Shown one piece after another: positions 22,668 through 30,799 of a DNA stretch of 46,272 nucleotides. The position numbers and the translations under genes were made by a program. Source of the DNA: a virus. The notes below the pieces were generated by a model. The model did not search any database. It worked only from the letters and a program-made list of their open reading frames with translations, and was not told the origin of the DNA. The stretch covers positions 1-46,272 of the IMG/VR virus record IMGVR_UViG_3300046791_000056; one strand, given 5' to 3'. The stretch's first letter is position 1, and every line of letters starts with the position of its first letter.

Positions 22668-22967
22668 ATGCCTATTGTTGCATCAGACTGGGCAGTTCTT
22701 AATCCTACTAATGCGAGTGCGCCTCAGACAATTGCGTCTGCGGGTACAATTGCACCAGTAGGATTCATGACAGTATTGACAGGTAACGTAGCGATTACTG
22801 CCATTACGCCCCCTGTCACGCATACGCATATGCTCTGCATTGTGTTTGCAGGTACTGCGGGTATTACAGCAGGCAATAACATTGCTAACACCAAAGCGTC
22901 GGTTGCTGCAGAAGCAATGTTGCTCGTGTATAATTCGGCTACTGCGAAGTACACGGCGGTCGGTTAG
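22668..22967 (+). CDS. Capsid-associated beta protein, paralogue A (99 aa)
   Basis: GGAG precedes ATG eight bases after the capsid stop. The chain is beta-rich: TIASAGTIAPVGFMTVLTGN, AITAITPPV, MLCIVFAGTAGITAGNNI, AMLLVYNSATAKYTAVG. The same order of strands appears in the next gene, so both share one fold. Position suggests a head decoration or vertex protein. Confidence 0.75.
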   Translation: MPIVASDWAVLNPTNASAPQTIASAGTIAPVGFMTVLTGNVAITAITPPVTHTHMLCIVFAGTAGITAGNNIANTKASVAAEAMLLVYNSATAKYTAVG

Positions 22968-22973
22968 TAATTT

Positions 22974-23038
22974 GTAAGTGGGCACTAGTAACTGGGACAT
23001 TTCGCTGCCCCGCGAAATGGTTGCTGGTGTCCACTTAC
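22974..23038 (+). promoter_or_regulatory. Long two-part hairpin between capsid-associated paralogues
   Basis: Outer arms GTAAGTGG (22974-22981) and CCACTTAC (23031-23038), extended by CAC/GTG, enclose an inner perfect hairpin CATTTCGC/GCGAAATG (22998-23019) with a 6-base loop. No T run follows. It fills nearly all of the 99-bp gap. It may protect the upstream capsid message from 3' decay or partly stop transcription. Confidence 0.6.
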
Positions 23039-23066
23039 TTCATCTCGAAGGTGGAGGAGGACTGAG

Positions 23067-23354
23067 ATGATTCCTGGAACTACAACTAAGTTGTCGGAGA
23101 CAACTGTAGCATCAGCAGGTTCTATCACTGCAAAATCGGATATCGTAAAAGTCACTGGATCTACTACGATCAATACGATCAATCCGAATTTTGGTGGTGG
23201 TCAGTTCAGTGGTATTGTATTTCTGATTCCCACTGATGGTGCGATTACTTTGGGTACGAGTGGAAATATTCTGGTTGGTCTTTCTGCCACTCAGAATAGA
23301 GCTACTATGTTGATTTACGTCAAGTCACTCGCTAAGTGGGTGATTGGACTGTAA
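23067..23354 (+). CDS. Capsid-associated beta protein, paralogue B (95 aa)
   Basis: A strong GGAGGAGG lies before ATG. Sequence blocks line up with paralogue A: ETTVASAGSITAKSDIVKVT, TINTINPNF, GIVFLIPTDGAITLGTSGNI, TMLIYVKSLAKWVIGL. Divergence is large but order and spacing match. Probably an alternative or partner decoration protein from gene duplication. A terminator follows eight bases later. Confidence 0.75.
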   Translation: MIPGTTTKLSETTVASAGSITAKSDIVKVTGSTTINTINPNFGGGQFSGIVFLIPTDGAITLGTSGNILVGLSATQNRATMLIYVKSLAKWVIGL

Positions 23355-23361
23355 TTAGGGA

Positions 23362-23388
23362 GGGGGAGTAGTAATACTCCCTCTTTTT
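23362..23388 (+). terminator. Intrinsic terminator after the capsid block
   Basis: Arms 23362-23370 and 23375-23383 pair over nine positions (one mismatch) with a GTAA loop and a TTTTT tail at 23384-23388. The next start codon begins at 23389, directly after the T tract. The only good ribosome-site sequence (GGAGGGGGAG) is in the 5' arm. So the structure may both limit transcription into the tail genes and control their translation. Confidence 0.8.
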
Positions 23389-23916
23389 ATGGAATCTGTA
23401 GAAACCCTGAACGAACGATTAATTGACTATTTTGGACGTGATACTGTGACTGGACAGGCGATGTTTCGCATCTCCTATTCAGATGAACAGTATGAGATGC
23501 GTTTGTGCGAGACTACAGAGAGTGGAATACAGTTGATATTTCCCGTAGTGAGGCTCGCTAAGAAATATCCGTACATTAAATCGATGTATGTGCTCGAACG
23601 TCTGGTTGTAGTTCCTGAAGTTAATCAGCCTGAACTCCCGGCGTCTAAACTGTCCTACGAACCATTGTGGACGTACTGTGACGATAAACGTAATTCTCTT
23701 CCTCCTGTGTGGCCTGTTACTCAGTTTGCTATTGATACACTCTATGCCGCATTAGGCAAGACTAATCTAGCAAAGTATGTGGAACCAACAGAAACACGGG
23801 ATGAGAGAATTCAGAAAATTCAGGAAGAACTATTCGGTAATGAAACAGACGTGAGTGATGCGTTGACCTACAAAGAAGGAATCGTAGTTCCATCGAACTA
23901 CAATAAGGAGTCGTAA
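23389..23916 (+). CDS. Podophage conserved protein, likely connector region (175 aa)
   Basis: MESVETLNERLIDYFGRDTV starts immediately after the terminator. Strand-rich core (AMFRISYSDEQYEMRL, GIQLIFPVVRLAKKYPYIKS) and a proline-rich YEPLWTY segment resemble proteins encoded after the capsid gene in environmental podophages. The C-terminal helix is charged. Its TAA overlaps the next ATG by one base. Exact role unknown. Confidence 0.65.
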   Translation: MESVETLNERLIDYFGRDTVTGQAMFRISYSDEQYEMRLCETTESGIQLIFPVVRLAKKYPYIKSMYVLERLVVVPEVNQPELPASKLSYEPLWTYCDDKRNSLPPVWPVTQFAIDTLYAALGKTNLAKYVEPTETRDERIQKIQEELFGNETDVSDALTYKEGIVVPSNYNKES

Positions 23917-24614
23917 TGTCAGTACAAGTTGGTGAATTTCCTGGAATGGTTCATACTAATAAACGTACTATTCGCGCACCTGTGAATCCAATGGATAAAT
24001 CGACAGTCGTGTCGATTCTTCCAAAATTCATTCAGGAGCGAAAAATCACGATTCAGCCGGGATTCTTTGAAATTAAACCCGGTAGTTTTGAAGCACCCTC
24101 AATACTCGTGGTGGGTCCGAGTAGTTGGTGGAGAGAAGTAGATGTAGACCAACCACTACTTGAAATTCCTGTGTCGAGTATTCAGATTGCAGACTCTATT
24201 GTACGTGATTACTGTAATGGTCTACTCGCGTGTAATATGGCTGAACTGATGCCGGGACTTTTCTACATTCCAGGTGAGATTTCAGTCAAGAAATTGAAAG
24301 AAGAATACTCTCCACTACTTCTGAAAGCACAGGCTAATCAAAAGAGGTGGTTTCTTGAATTGGTTAAGCTCGCTGATATTATGTGGAGCCGTACTAATGG
24401 TAATCCTCTTTCTATTAGTGATGACGCGCGGTTAGCGTGTCGTGAACTAAACATTCAGAATAAACCGTGGTTGGGTGACATCCAGACTTCAGAATTGGTT
24501 AGATGTGTTGCGTGTGGAAACTTGCGCAATCAGAACTTTCCAATCTGTCAGACGTGTAAGGCTATCGCAGATCCAGAGTTGGCGAAAAAGTTGAACCTCA
24601 CCTTTGTTCAGTAG
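23916..24614 (+). CDS. Conserved protein with C-terminal zinc ribbon (232 aa)
   Basis: The N-terminal part is beta-rich (KITIQPGFFEIKPGSFEAPS), followed by helices (SVKKLKEEYSPLLLKAQANQ). The C-terminus carries CVACGNLRNQNFPICQTCK, a CxxC-x10-CxxC zinc ribbon near residues 199-217. It is coupled to the previous gene by a one-base overlap. A head-completion or connector-associated role is suggested by position only. Confidence 0.65.
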   Translation: MSVQVGEFPGMVHTNKRTIRAPVNPMDKSTVVSILPKFIQERKITIQPGFFEIKPGSFEAPSILVVGPSSWWREVDVDQPLLEIPVSSIQIADSIVRDYCNGLLACNMAELMPGLFYIPGEISVKKLKEEYSPLLLKAQANQKRWFLELVKLADIMWSRTNGNPLSISDDARLACRELNIQNKPWLGDIQTSELVRCVACGNLRNQNFPICQTCKAIADPELAKKLNLTFVQ

Positions 24615-24632
24615 TATAGGAAGGAAAAAACA

Positions 24633-24851
24633 ATGCCTCATCAAGCGACAGTTACGGCAGTTACAGGACCGGGTAGGCAGAATACGGCCATAGTTCTGGC
24701 GAATATTACCAAGGTTGAATTTGAACTTGGTAAAGTTATTCGTTTCATTCAGGAACAGCAAGCAAGTGCTATCAAGGAGTATGACCTTGCTGGTGTTACT
24801 ACTGTTACAGTGGTGATTAGTGCGGGTAACTACAGTTTCGTGATCAGCTAG
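24633..24851 (+). CDS. Hypothetical structural protein (72 aa)
   Basis: GGAAGG lies before ATG. It begins MPHQATVTAVTGPGRQNTAI and alternates strands with one helix (KVIRFIQEQQASAIKEYDLA). Ends TVVISAGNYSFVIS. Small beta protein of the head-tail region; family not recognised. Confidence 0.65.
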   Translation: MPHQATVTAVTGPGRQNTAIVLANITKVEFELGKVIRFIQEQQASAIKEYDLAGVTTVTVVISAGNYSFVIS

Positions 24852-24860
24852 GAGGATACA

Positions 24861-25079
24861 ATGACTGAACCAGTTAAAACTCCAGCTACTCCACCCACGA
24901 AACCAGAAGAACCGAAGACTGTTGTTGAAGTTCCATTAACAGAAGAACAAAAAAAGAAAGCAGAAATTCTTCTGAAGATTCAAAAAGTTCTGGGTCAGTA
25001 CAATGGTGAGGAATCAAATATTCCCATCACTAGTAACTACTGGAATTTACTGAACGAATATAGGGCTAAATCTAATTAG
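24861..25079 (+). CDS. Small charged protein (72 aa)
   Basis: GGAGG precedes ATG. A Pro/Thr/Lys-rich start (MTEPVKTPATPPTKPEEPKT) leads to a helix (LTEEQKKKAEILLKIQKVLG) and the segment ESNIPITSNYWNLLNEYR, a pattern I associate with small genes near the connector in podophages. Function unknown. Confidence 0.65.
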   Translation: MTEPVKTPATPPTKPEEPKTVVEVPLTEEQKKKAEILLKIQKVLGQYNGEESNIPITSNYWNLLNEYRAKSN

Positions 25080-25086
25080 GTGAATT

Positions 25087-25767
25087 ATGCCAGTAATGTA
25101 TGATCGATTGGTTGCGGCACAAGCAATGCATGGGGCTGCATTACTGAATAATGACCCTGCACATACGGATTATACTTATGATGTAATAATGCCTTATTTA
25201 AACATGGCAATTTATGAATTGAATGAACATTTAGCAGAAGCAAATGCTCCTGCGACTAATCAAATTGAACCTCCAATTATGGTTTTTAAAGGTGAAAATC
25301 ATATCAATAATCTTCCCTACTTTTTAATTAATATTCAAGAAATAGGAGAAAGACCTGCTAAGACTAATGATGTATTTCGGCCCCTTCCTCGAAAGGAATT
25401 TGCTGAATCGTACCCACCATCTGATTCACTTCTATTCTGGGCACAACATGGTGAACAAATAGTATTTAATCAAAAAGGAGCTTCCATTGATATGGAAGTT
25501 CAACTGAAATATATCCAAGTATCAGTGAAACCAGCATCGACTCCTGATTCCGTAGTTGGACCTGTTATTGCTACGATGTTTTTAATGTATAAAACTGGAG
25601 CTTTTTTAGCACAATTCATTGGAGAAAATCAATCTCGTTCATCTATTCTTAATGAACAGGCAGAATTAGCATTGGAAAGAATTATTGGAATTGGTAATAA
25701 AAGTAAACAACAGACTATGACGCGCCATCGACCATTTAGAGCTGGTTACAAAATGAGGAGTTATTAG
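25087..25767 (+). CDS. Head-tail connector / adaptor-like protein (226 aa)
   Basis: The N-terminal helices (DYTYDVIMPYLNMAIYELNE) and a central beta part (PYFLINIQEIGERPAKTNDV, IDMEVQLKYIQVSV) followed by long C-terminal helices (SILNEQAELALERIIGIG) fit podophage adaptor proteins (tail tubular A or P22 gp4-like). It lies between head and nozzle genes. Coding turns AT-rich from here on. Confidence is moderate because no diagnostic motif is known to me. Confidence 0.6.
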   Translation: MPVMYDRLVAAQAMHGAALLNNDPAHTDYTYDVIMPYLNMAIYELNEHLAEANAPATNQIEPPIMVFKGENHINNLPYFLINIQEIGERPAKTNDVFRPLPRKEFAESYPPSDSLLFWAQHGEQIVFNQKGASIDMEVQLKYIQVSVKPASTPDSVVGPVIATMFLMYKTGAFLAQFIGENQSRSSILNEQAELALERIIGIGNKSKQQTMTRHRPFRAGYKMRSY

Positions 25768-25769
25768 TC

Positions 25770-26156
25770 ATGGCGATTAATGCGTCTGTTAGAATTCATC
25801 TCCAGTTAAGTGGAGATATTACGGCAGATATGGTCTTTAATATGGATAATCCTACTGCTGCCGGGATTATCTTTACTCAAGTAGTTACAGGAGGAATTTT
25901 CAATCCAATTTTCAATCCACTTCCAATTCCTGGAGTAATTTTATCAGGATTAATGATTATCCCCCCAAGGGATAATATTTATTTTTATAATCTTGTTACA
26001 GATTACCCAGGTTCTCCTGAAATTCAGCAATCTTGGGTAGTTTTTCATCCCACTAAACCTTCAGTATTTTCAATTAGTAATATTCTATATCCAATTAAGA
26101 TTAGTCATAATGGTGGAACGGGACATGACATTCCCTTCACCTTCATTTGGTTCTAG
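25770..26156 (+). CDS. Hypothetical beta-structured virion protein (128 aa)
   Basis: Starts MAINASVRIHLQLSGDITAD. Almost entirely beta strand with Pro/Asn/Gly turns (IFNPIFNPLPIPGVILSG) and a C-terminal segment GGTGHDIPFTFIWF. It lies between adaptor and nozzle-like genes; likely a small tail component. Confidence 0.6.
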   Translation: MAINASVRIHLQLSGDITADMVFNMDNPTAAGIIFTQVVTGGIFNPIFNPLPIPGVILSGLMIIPPRDNIYFYNLVTDYPGSPEIQQSWVVFHPTKPSVFSISNILYPIKISHNGGTGHDIPFTFIWF

Positions 26157-26159
26157 GAT

Positions 26160-28148
26160 ATGGCTCTACGAGATCACGAACCCTTTGTAATTGAAGAATT
26201 TAATGGTCTGTGGGATAGAGGTGATGATGAAACCTGTCCATCTAATCATTTAACTGTAGCAGATAATGTTCAATTCACTGAATCTGGAATTGAAACTCGT
26301 TATCCATTAACAAGATGGCAGGATGGATCTAGTCCAAATTTGCCATTAACAATGATTCAAAGAGTTTATAACTATGTGATGCAGACTGGTCAATCTCTCC
26401 TTGTAATGGTTCGGGGTGGCGCAATTTATCATTTGATTGGACCAAATACAGTTCATGGTCCAATTGCAACATTTCCGGCCGCAACTGATTTTGCATTCAT
26501 TTCAATTGCAGGTAAAGCATACATCTCACCATTTAGTACGCGCACTGATGTAAATGGTCAGACTTATGAATTAGGTTTAGATAACGAAAAAGTGTGGGTT
26601 TACAACGGTAGTACCGCACCTGGTACACCCGCGCGTATTACTGGTGGCAAAAATCCAACTAACGGTGGATTAGTTCCATTCATTATCTTCAATGATGTGA
26701 ATGATGGAACTATCACTAAGGGAATCCATTTCGTAATTATCGTACATCAGCCTAGTGGATACTATCATCCTGGTGCAGTTCAGATGGTGGATTCGCCGGG
26801 GAATCTTAAACTTCAGTTAACTGGAATTCAAATCGGTCCAGTTGGTACTACTCATAGAGATGTAGTAATAACTAAGGCTATTGACCCAAAAGATATTGTT
26901 GCGGGTCCATCTGGATGGTGGGTTGCGCATGTTATTCCAGATAATGTAACAACTAATCTAAAATTAGATATTGCAGATTCTGCATTAACTGTAGGTGCAG
27001 GATGGGTAGGTGCTGTAGTTTCGAATGAAATGAATTGTGTTACCTCGTCTCTACCGGGATTTTCAGAGACGGGATTCCATATGTTTGCTGTAGTCTATGA
27101 AACTGATACAGGTTATTTAACTCAACCCGGACCTGAATATTTCTGTGGTAATACATTAGTAAATGTTAGACAACAGGTTCAGATTTACAATCTTCCTACC
27201 ACTAATGATCCTACTGTTAAGAAAAGGCATATTATTGCTACCAAAGCAATCACTGAATATAACGGCGATCAGAGGGGATATCAATACTTCTTTGTGCCGG
27301 GTGCTGTTATCAATAATGGTAATATCGACACTGGAATCTCGTTTTCAATGTATGATTCCGATCTAGTAGACGATGCTTCACATCTGTTAGATAATTATGA
27401 GTCAATTCCTGCTGGTGTGGCATTAAGTACATATCATAGCCGTATGGTAGTGGTAGGAATTAGTACAGTTCCTGAACCTCCTGTTAAAAATCTACCCGGT
27501 GAAATGCCTGTATTAACTCCCCATGCTGAATTATTACGACCTGATAATCGTTCGGTGGCTTTAATTTCAGCTCCCGGTGAACCTGAAGCAATTAGTAAAG
27601 TAGATGGGCTAATCATCACTCCACTTGATGGCTCTCCTTTAACTAATGCTCAAGAATTCAGGGATATTCTGTACTTATTTAAGAAAACACGCACTTACGC
27701 GTATTCAGACAATTTCGATGAACCTGCTACATGGGTTGAAGAGGTATTAGATCAGGGTATTGGTGCTCCAGTACATGGTATCGCAGCAGTCCTTGACTCT
27801 GGTGGTGTGAATACAGACTTTCTCCTCATTGTGGATTGGTCAGGTTTAGTATTATTTAATGGAACGTATTCTAGACCTGAATTGACCTTCAAAATTGAAG
27901 ATTTTTGGAAAGTTATAGATCGAAATTGGTTTAGTAAAATACAGATAGCTAATGATTCAATTGGTAAGAAAATTTATATTACTTTACCACATCCATTTAA
28001 GCAATTTGTATTGCATGCAGACTATGGCAATGGAATAGATGCAAAGAATATCCGATGGGCTAAATGGATATTTGATTCTAAGGTTACGTCATTATGTTTA
28101 ATTGAAACCAATAAACTAATTATTGGTATAGATGAGGCGTGGACATGA
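26160..28148 (+). CDS. Tail nozzle / stabilisation-like protein (662 aa)
   Basis: The N-terminus FNGLWDRGDDETCPSNHLTV with DNVQFTESGIETRYP follows the typical start of podophage nozzle proteins (tail tubular B/gp12 or P22 gp10 type), where a beta-propeller body follows. The rest is beta-rich with repeated Gly/Asn/Asp turns. Length is close to that family. It would close the tail tube until DNA ejection. Its stop overlaps the next ATG. Confidence 0.65.
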   Translation: MALRDHEPFVIEEFNGLWDRGDDETCPSNHLTVADNVQFTESGIETRYPLTRWQDGSSPNLPLTMIQRVYNYVMQTGQSLLVMVRGGAIYHLIGPNTVHGPIATFPAATDFAFISIAGKAYISPFSTRTDVNGQTYELGLDNEKVWVYNGSTAPGTPARITGGKNPTNGGLVPFIIFNDVNDGTITKGIHFVIIVHQPSGYYHPGAVQMVDSPGNLKLQLTGIQIGPVGTTHRDVVITKAIDPKDIVAGPSGWWVAHVIPDNVTTNLKLDIADSALTVGAGWVGAVVSNEMNCVTSSLPGFSETGFHMFAVVYETDTGYLTQPGPEYFCGNTLVNVRQQVQIYNLPTTNDPTVKKRHIIATKAITEYNGDQRGYQYFFVPGAVINNGNIDTGISFSMYDSDLVDDASHLLDNYESIPAGVALSTYHSRMVVVGISTVPEPPVKNLPGEMPVLTPHAELLRPDNRSVALISAPGEPEAISKVDGLIITPLDGSPLTNAQEFRDILYLFKKTRTYAYSDNFDEPATWVEEVLDQGIGAPVHGIAAVLDSGGVNTDFLLIVDWSGLVLFNGTYSRPELTFKIEDFWKVIDRNWFSKIQIANDSIGKKIYITLPHPFKQFVLHADYGNGIDAKNIRWAKWIFDSKVTSLCLIETNKLIIGIDEAWT

Positions 28149-28510
28149 CAGTATCAATGGTAAATTTATTCTGTGGATATCCCTGGATAGATATTATGGG
28201 GCATAGTCTACTCGGAGATCCTAAATTAAAACTAAGAAAAGGAGATGGAACTTATACATCATTTGTACTTCATTGGGTTAGTCCACATTGGATTAGAATT
28301 GCTACTTTTAATCCTCCGATAGTCAATGATTCATACACAATTGAATATGATGGAAGGGATTTATTTAATTCATATCTCCAATGTCCCCCTCCAATATATG
28401 ATGGAATTTATTATATTGATTCGATGAGACAGCGTAGTTCTGATCTCTATAATAACGTAAATAAAAAAATTCCTGATCCCACAATCCGTACTGGATATCT
28501 TGGAGAATAA
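28145..28510 (+). CDS. Hypothetical tail protein (121 aa)
   Basis: ATG 28145 overlaps the nozzle stop (ATGA), with GAGG upstream; two extra upstream codons are possible from 28139. Beta-rich, aromatic sequence (MVNLFCGYPWIDIMGHSLLG, FVLHWVSPHWIRIATFNPP). Ends in a charged segment (RSSDLYNNVNKKIPDPTIRT). Family not recognised. Confidence 0.6.
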   Translation: MTVSMVNLFCGYPWIDIMGHSLLGDPKLKLRKGDGTYTSFVLHWVSPHWIRIATFNPPIVNDSYTIEYDGRDLFNSYLQCPPPIYDGIYYIDSMRQRSSDLYNNVNKKIPDPTIRTGYLGE

Positions 28511-28512
28511 TT

Positions 28513-28824
28513 GTGCCATTAGGATCAGCAGCTAGCGAAGGTAGTTCCGGTGAAAGTATTTCTCATTTCGCCGCAATCCGAATTAGAGTTGTGGGTGCCG
28601 GACAACTACAGATGTTCATATTCTCACTAGATGATGTTAAATATAAGAAATTAGTTTCATTTGTATTACAACAAAGAACTAGAATTATTCCTACTAGAAT
28701 TGTAAATTTCAAAGAACAACGTGCATCCTTTGAAATTAAAACAACTGGAACTAATGAATACTTTAGAATCAATCGAATTATAGTGTTTTCCAAGGAATGT
28801 GACTCGTCGTATCCCGGTTCATAA
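28513..28824 (+). CDS. Hypothetical beta protein (103 aa, GTG start)
   Basis: GTG 28513 with GGAG upstream. The N-terminus is Ser/Gly-rich (MPLGSAASEGSSGESISHFA), then regular strands (IRIRVVGAGQLQMFIFSLDD, RIIPTRIVNFKEQRASFEIK). A beta sandwich is likely. It sits between nozzle and fibre genes, so a tail attachment role is plausible. Confidence 0.6.
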   Translation: MPLGSAASEGSSGESISHFAAIRIRVVGAGQLQMFIFSLDDVKYKKLVSFVLQQRTRIIPTRIVNFKEQRASFEIKTTGTNEYFRINRIIVFSKECDSSYPGS

Positions 28825-28826
28825 CG

Positions 28827-30446
28827 ATGGCGTTTAAACCGGAGCCAAAACCTCCCCAATTTGCTGATTTAAAGGGGATGTTAGCACAGTCGAAATCGAC
28901 TGATAATGCATTAAATCAGACTTTAACCATCTTAATTGATCGATTAGATCAAATTGGTGAAGCTCGTGCTGAAGTAATTCAGAAAATCAACAATAGTGTT
29001 AATACGATCACTAGTTACGTCACTTATTTAACTAATAATACAGCTACTTATCTCACTACTGCCCCCGAGGAAGTTGCACTCGCTAATTCGAGTCAATTAC
29101 TTCCGGGTGCAAATATTACATTCGACATGTCTATACCCCATAGACTGAAAATCAATGCAACTGGGGGTGGAGGAACCGGCGGTGGAATGAATTTGGACTA
29201 TTTGGGCAATTATGTCCAAGGTCCAGTCTATAATGATGGTGATATTGTAATTGGAGCTGATGGTGTAGCTTACATGTGTACGGTGGATGGTACTGTTACT
29301 CCACCAGAACCATGGCCCGGTGTAGGTGTTGGCGTTAATGTTGGATTAGACGCTACATATTGGATAGCACAGCCACATAGTAGTTTAGTGAACGCGCGCG
29401 TAATGAATGGGCGCGGAAATGGATACGTAAAGAGTATCGCAGGCGAACCAAATGTAGTCGCAACGATTCCATTGACAGACACTACAGGAATTCTACCTGA
29501 TAACCGACTGACTAGCAATGTAGCACTGAAGAATATCAATAATAATTTTGTAACCCAGACTTTTTCAGCATGGTCTAGTTTTACCGGTGCTAATTCTGCT
29601 GTAGTATATAATGATACCAGTGCTCCTGTAGATGGTAAAGTATGGAGAACACTAAATTATTCCAATGGTAATTTTTATATCGAGGCAACGGCTGATGATC
29701 AATCAGCAGTTGTAGCGCAATTTGCATTTATACGTGCTGGTGCTGGATTACATGCAGGATACTTCGCAGGAGATGGATCTAATCTAACTAATCTAAATGC
29801 ATCCAATCTTGCATTAGGATTAGCGAATCCCGCTAGATTAGGAAGTGGTACGGCAAATTCAAGTACATATCTACGTGGTGATTCGACATGGGCAACACTT
29901 CCTGCTGGTCTTGAGCCATTTCCTAGTGGAATGATTGTATTATCTGCTGGTGTTCCATGCGCGATTGGATGGACGCGCGTCACTGCATGGGATGGTAATT
30001 TTATTCGGTTAGGTCCGGGTGGTACTGGTGGTGCTGCATCACATAGTCATGGACCTGGTACTATGGCTGCATTAGGTGGTCATAATCATGGTGGTCAGAC
30101 TGGTCCTGCTGATATCATAATTAACCCAAATACTACCCTAAGCGGAGATCACACGCATCCATTCAGTGGTTCAATTGCAGGTACTACTGGAGCCGCTGGT
30201 GGTCCAACATCAGGAACAGATGCCGGAGGTAGTTTTACATCTGCATATTCAAGTCATACTCACGATTTTTCTGCTGGTTATAGTGGAACTACTGGTGGTG
30301 GTGGAAATCATAGTCATGGTATCACTGTAACAGGTGGAGGAAGAAGTTCCATCGCTGCGGAAGCAGCTATACCTCTGAGTGGAGTAACTGATGCTCAGTC
30401 TAATCTTCCACCATATATTGATTTGTGGCTTTGCCAGAAGAACTAA
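28827..30446 (+). CDS. Tail fibre with His-pair receptor tip (539 aa)
   Basis: An N-terminal helical coiled coil (residues about 15-75) probably anchors to the tail. The shaft contains GDGSNLTNLNASNL and related trimeric repeats. The C-terminal 150 residues carry repeated HxH pairs (SHSHG, GHNHGG, GDHTHP, SSHTHD, NHSHG) and end PPYIDLWLCQKN, the pattern of collar-type fibre tips where histidines bind metal ions within the trimer. It should contact the host receptor. Confidence 0.85.
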   Translation: MAFKPEPKPPQFADLKGMLAQSKSTDNALNQTLTILIDRLDQIGEARAEVIQKINNSVNTITSYVTYLTNNTATYLTTAPEEVALANSSQLLPGANITFDMSIPHRLKINATGGGGTGGGMNLDYLGNYVQGPVYNDGDIVIGADGVAYMCTVDGTVTPPEPWPGVGVGVNVGLDATYWIAQPHSSLVNARVMNGRGNGYVKSIAGEPNVVATIPLTDTTGILPDNRLTSNVALKNINNNFVTQTFSAWSSFTGANSAVVYNDTSAPVDGKVWRTLNYSNGNFYIEATADDQSAVVAQFAFIRAGAGLHAGYFAGDGSNLTNLNASNLALGLANPARLGSGTANSSTYLRGDSTWATLPAGLEPFPSGMIVLSAGVPCAIGWTRVTAWDGNFIRLGPGGTGGAASHSHGPGTMAALGGHNHGGQTGPADIIINPNTTLSGDHTHPFSGSIAGTTGAAGGPTSGTDAGGSFTSAYSSHTHDFSAGYSGTTGGGGNHSHGITVTGGGRSSIAAEAAIPLSGVTDAQSNLPPYIDLWLCQKN

Positions 30447-30448
30447 TC

Positions 30449-30799
30449 ATGATTCTAAACTTTGAAGATGAGAAGGGTAAGAAACATTTTGAATTCTGCT
30501 TCGTAGGCTTTGTCCTTGGCGGAAGTATACAAGATAAGAAGGGTATGCAGGTACTTCGCACTGAAGTAGCATTATTCGAGAAATTAGAGGCTATCAGTGA
30601 GTTGAAACCCTGTGGTAAGAAGATGATTAATGGTGAACCTGAAAGACAGTTGAAAGAAGAAGGAAGTCGCCAGTTACATATTCATGTGACTGAGTTTGAT
30701 ATCCTATTCAATTACATCGCTCAGGTTCCGTGGCAGACTGGTACCCCATCACGACTTGCAGTAGATACGTTGGATTGGCTATTAGCATCGAGTAAATAA
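30449..30799 (+). CDS. Hypothetical protein between the fibres (116 aa)
   Basis: ATG 30449 lies two bases after the fibre stop. Begins [20 protein letters not shown], continues helical and charged, with [16 protein letters not shown] near residue 80. Its TAA overlaps the next ATG by one base. Position suggests a fibre-assembly or chaperone role, but no family is recognised. Confidence 0.6.
   Translation: MILNFEDEKGKKHFEFCFVGFVLGGSIQDKKGMQVLRTEVALFEKLEAISELKPCGKKMINGEPERQLKEEGSRQLHIHVTEFDILFNYIAQVPWQTGTPSRLAVDTLDWLLASSK

Noticed and set aside
22985-23182. 65-aa leftward frame over the capsid hairpin
   Set aside because: It arises from the antisense of paralogue B and the hairpin; no ribosome site and opposite to a well-expressed late block.
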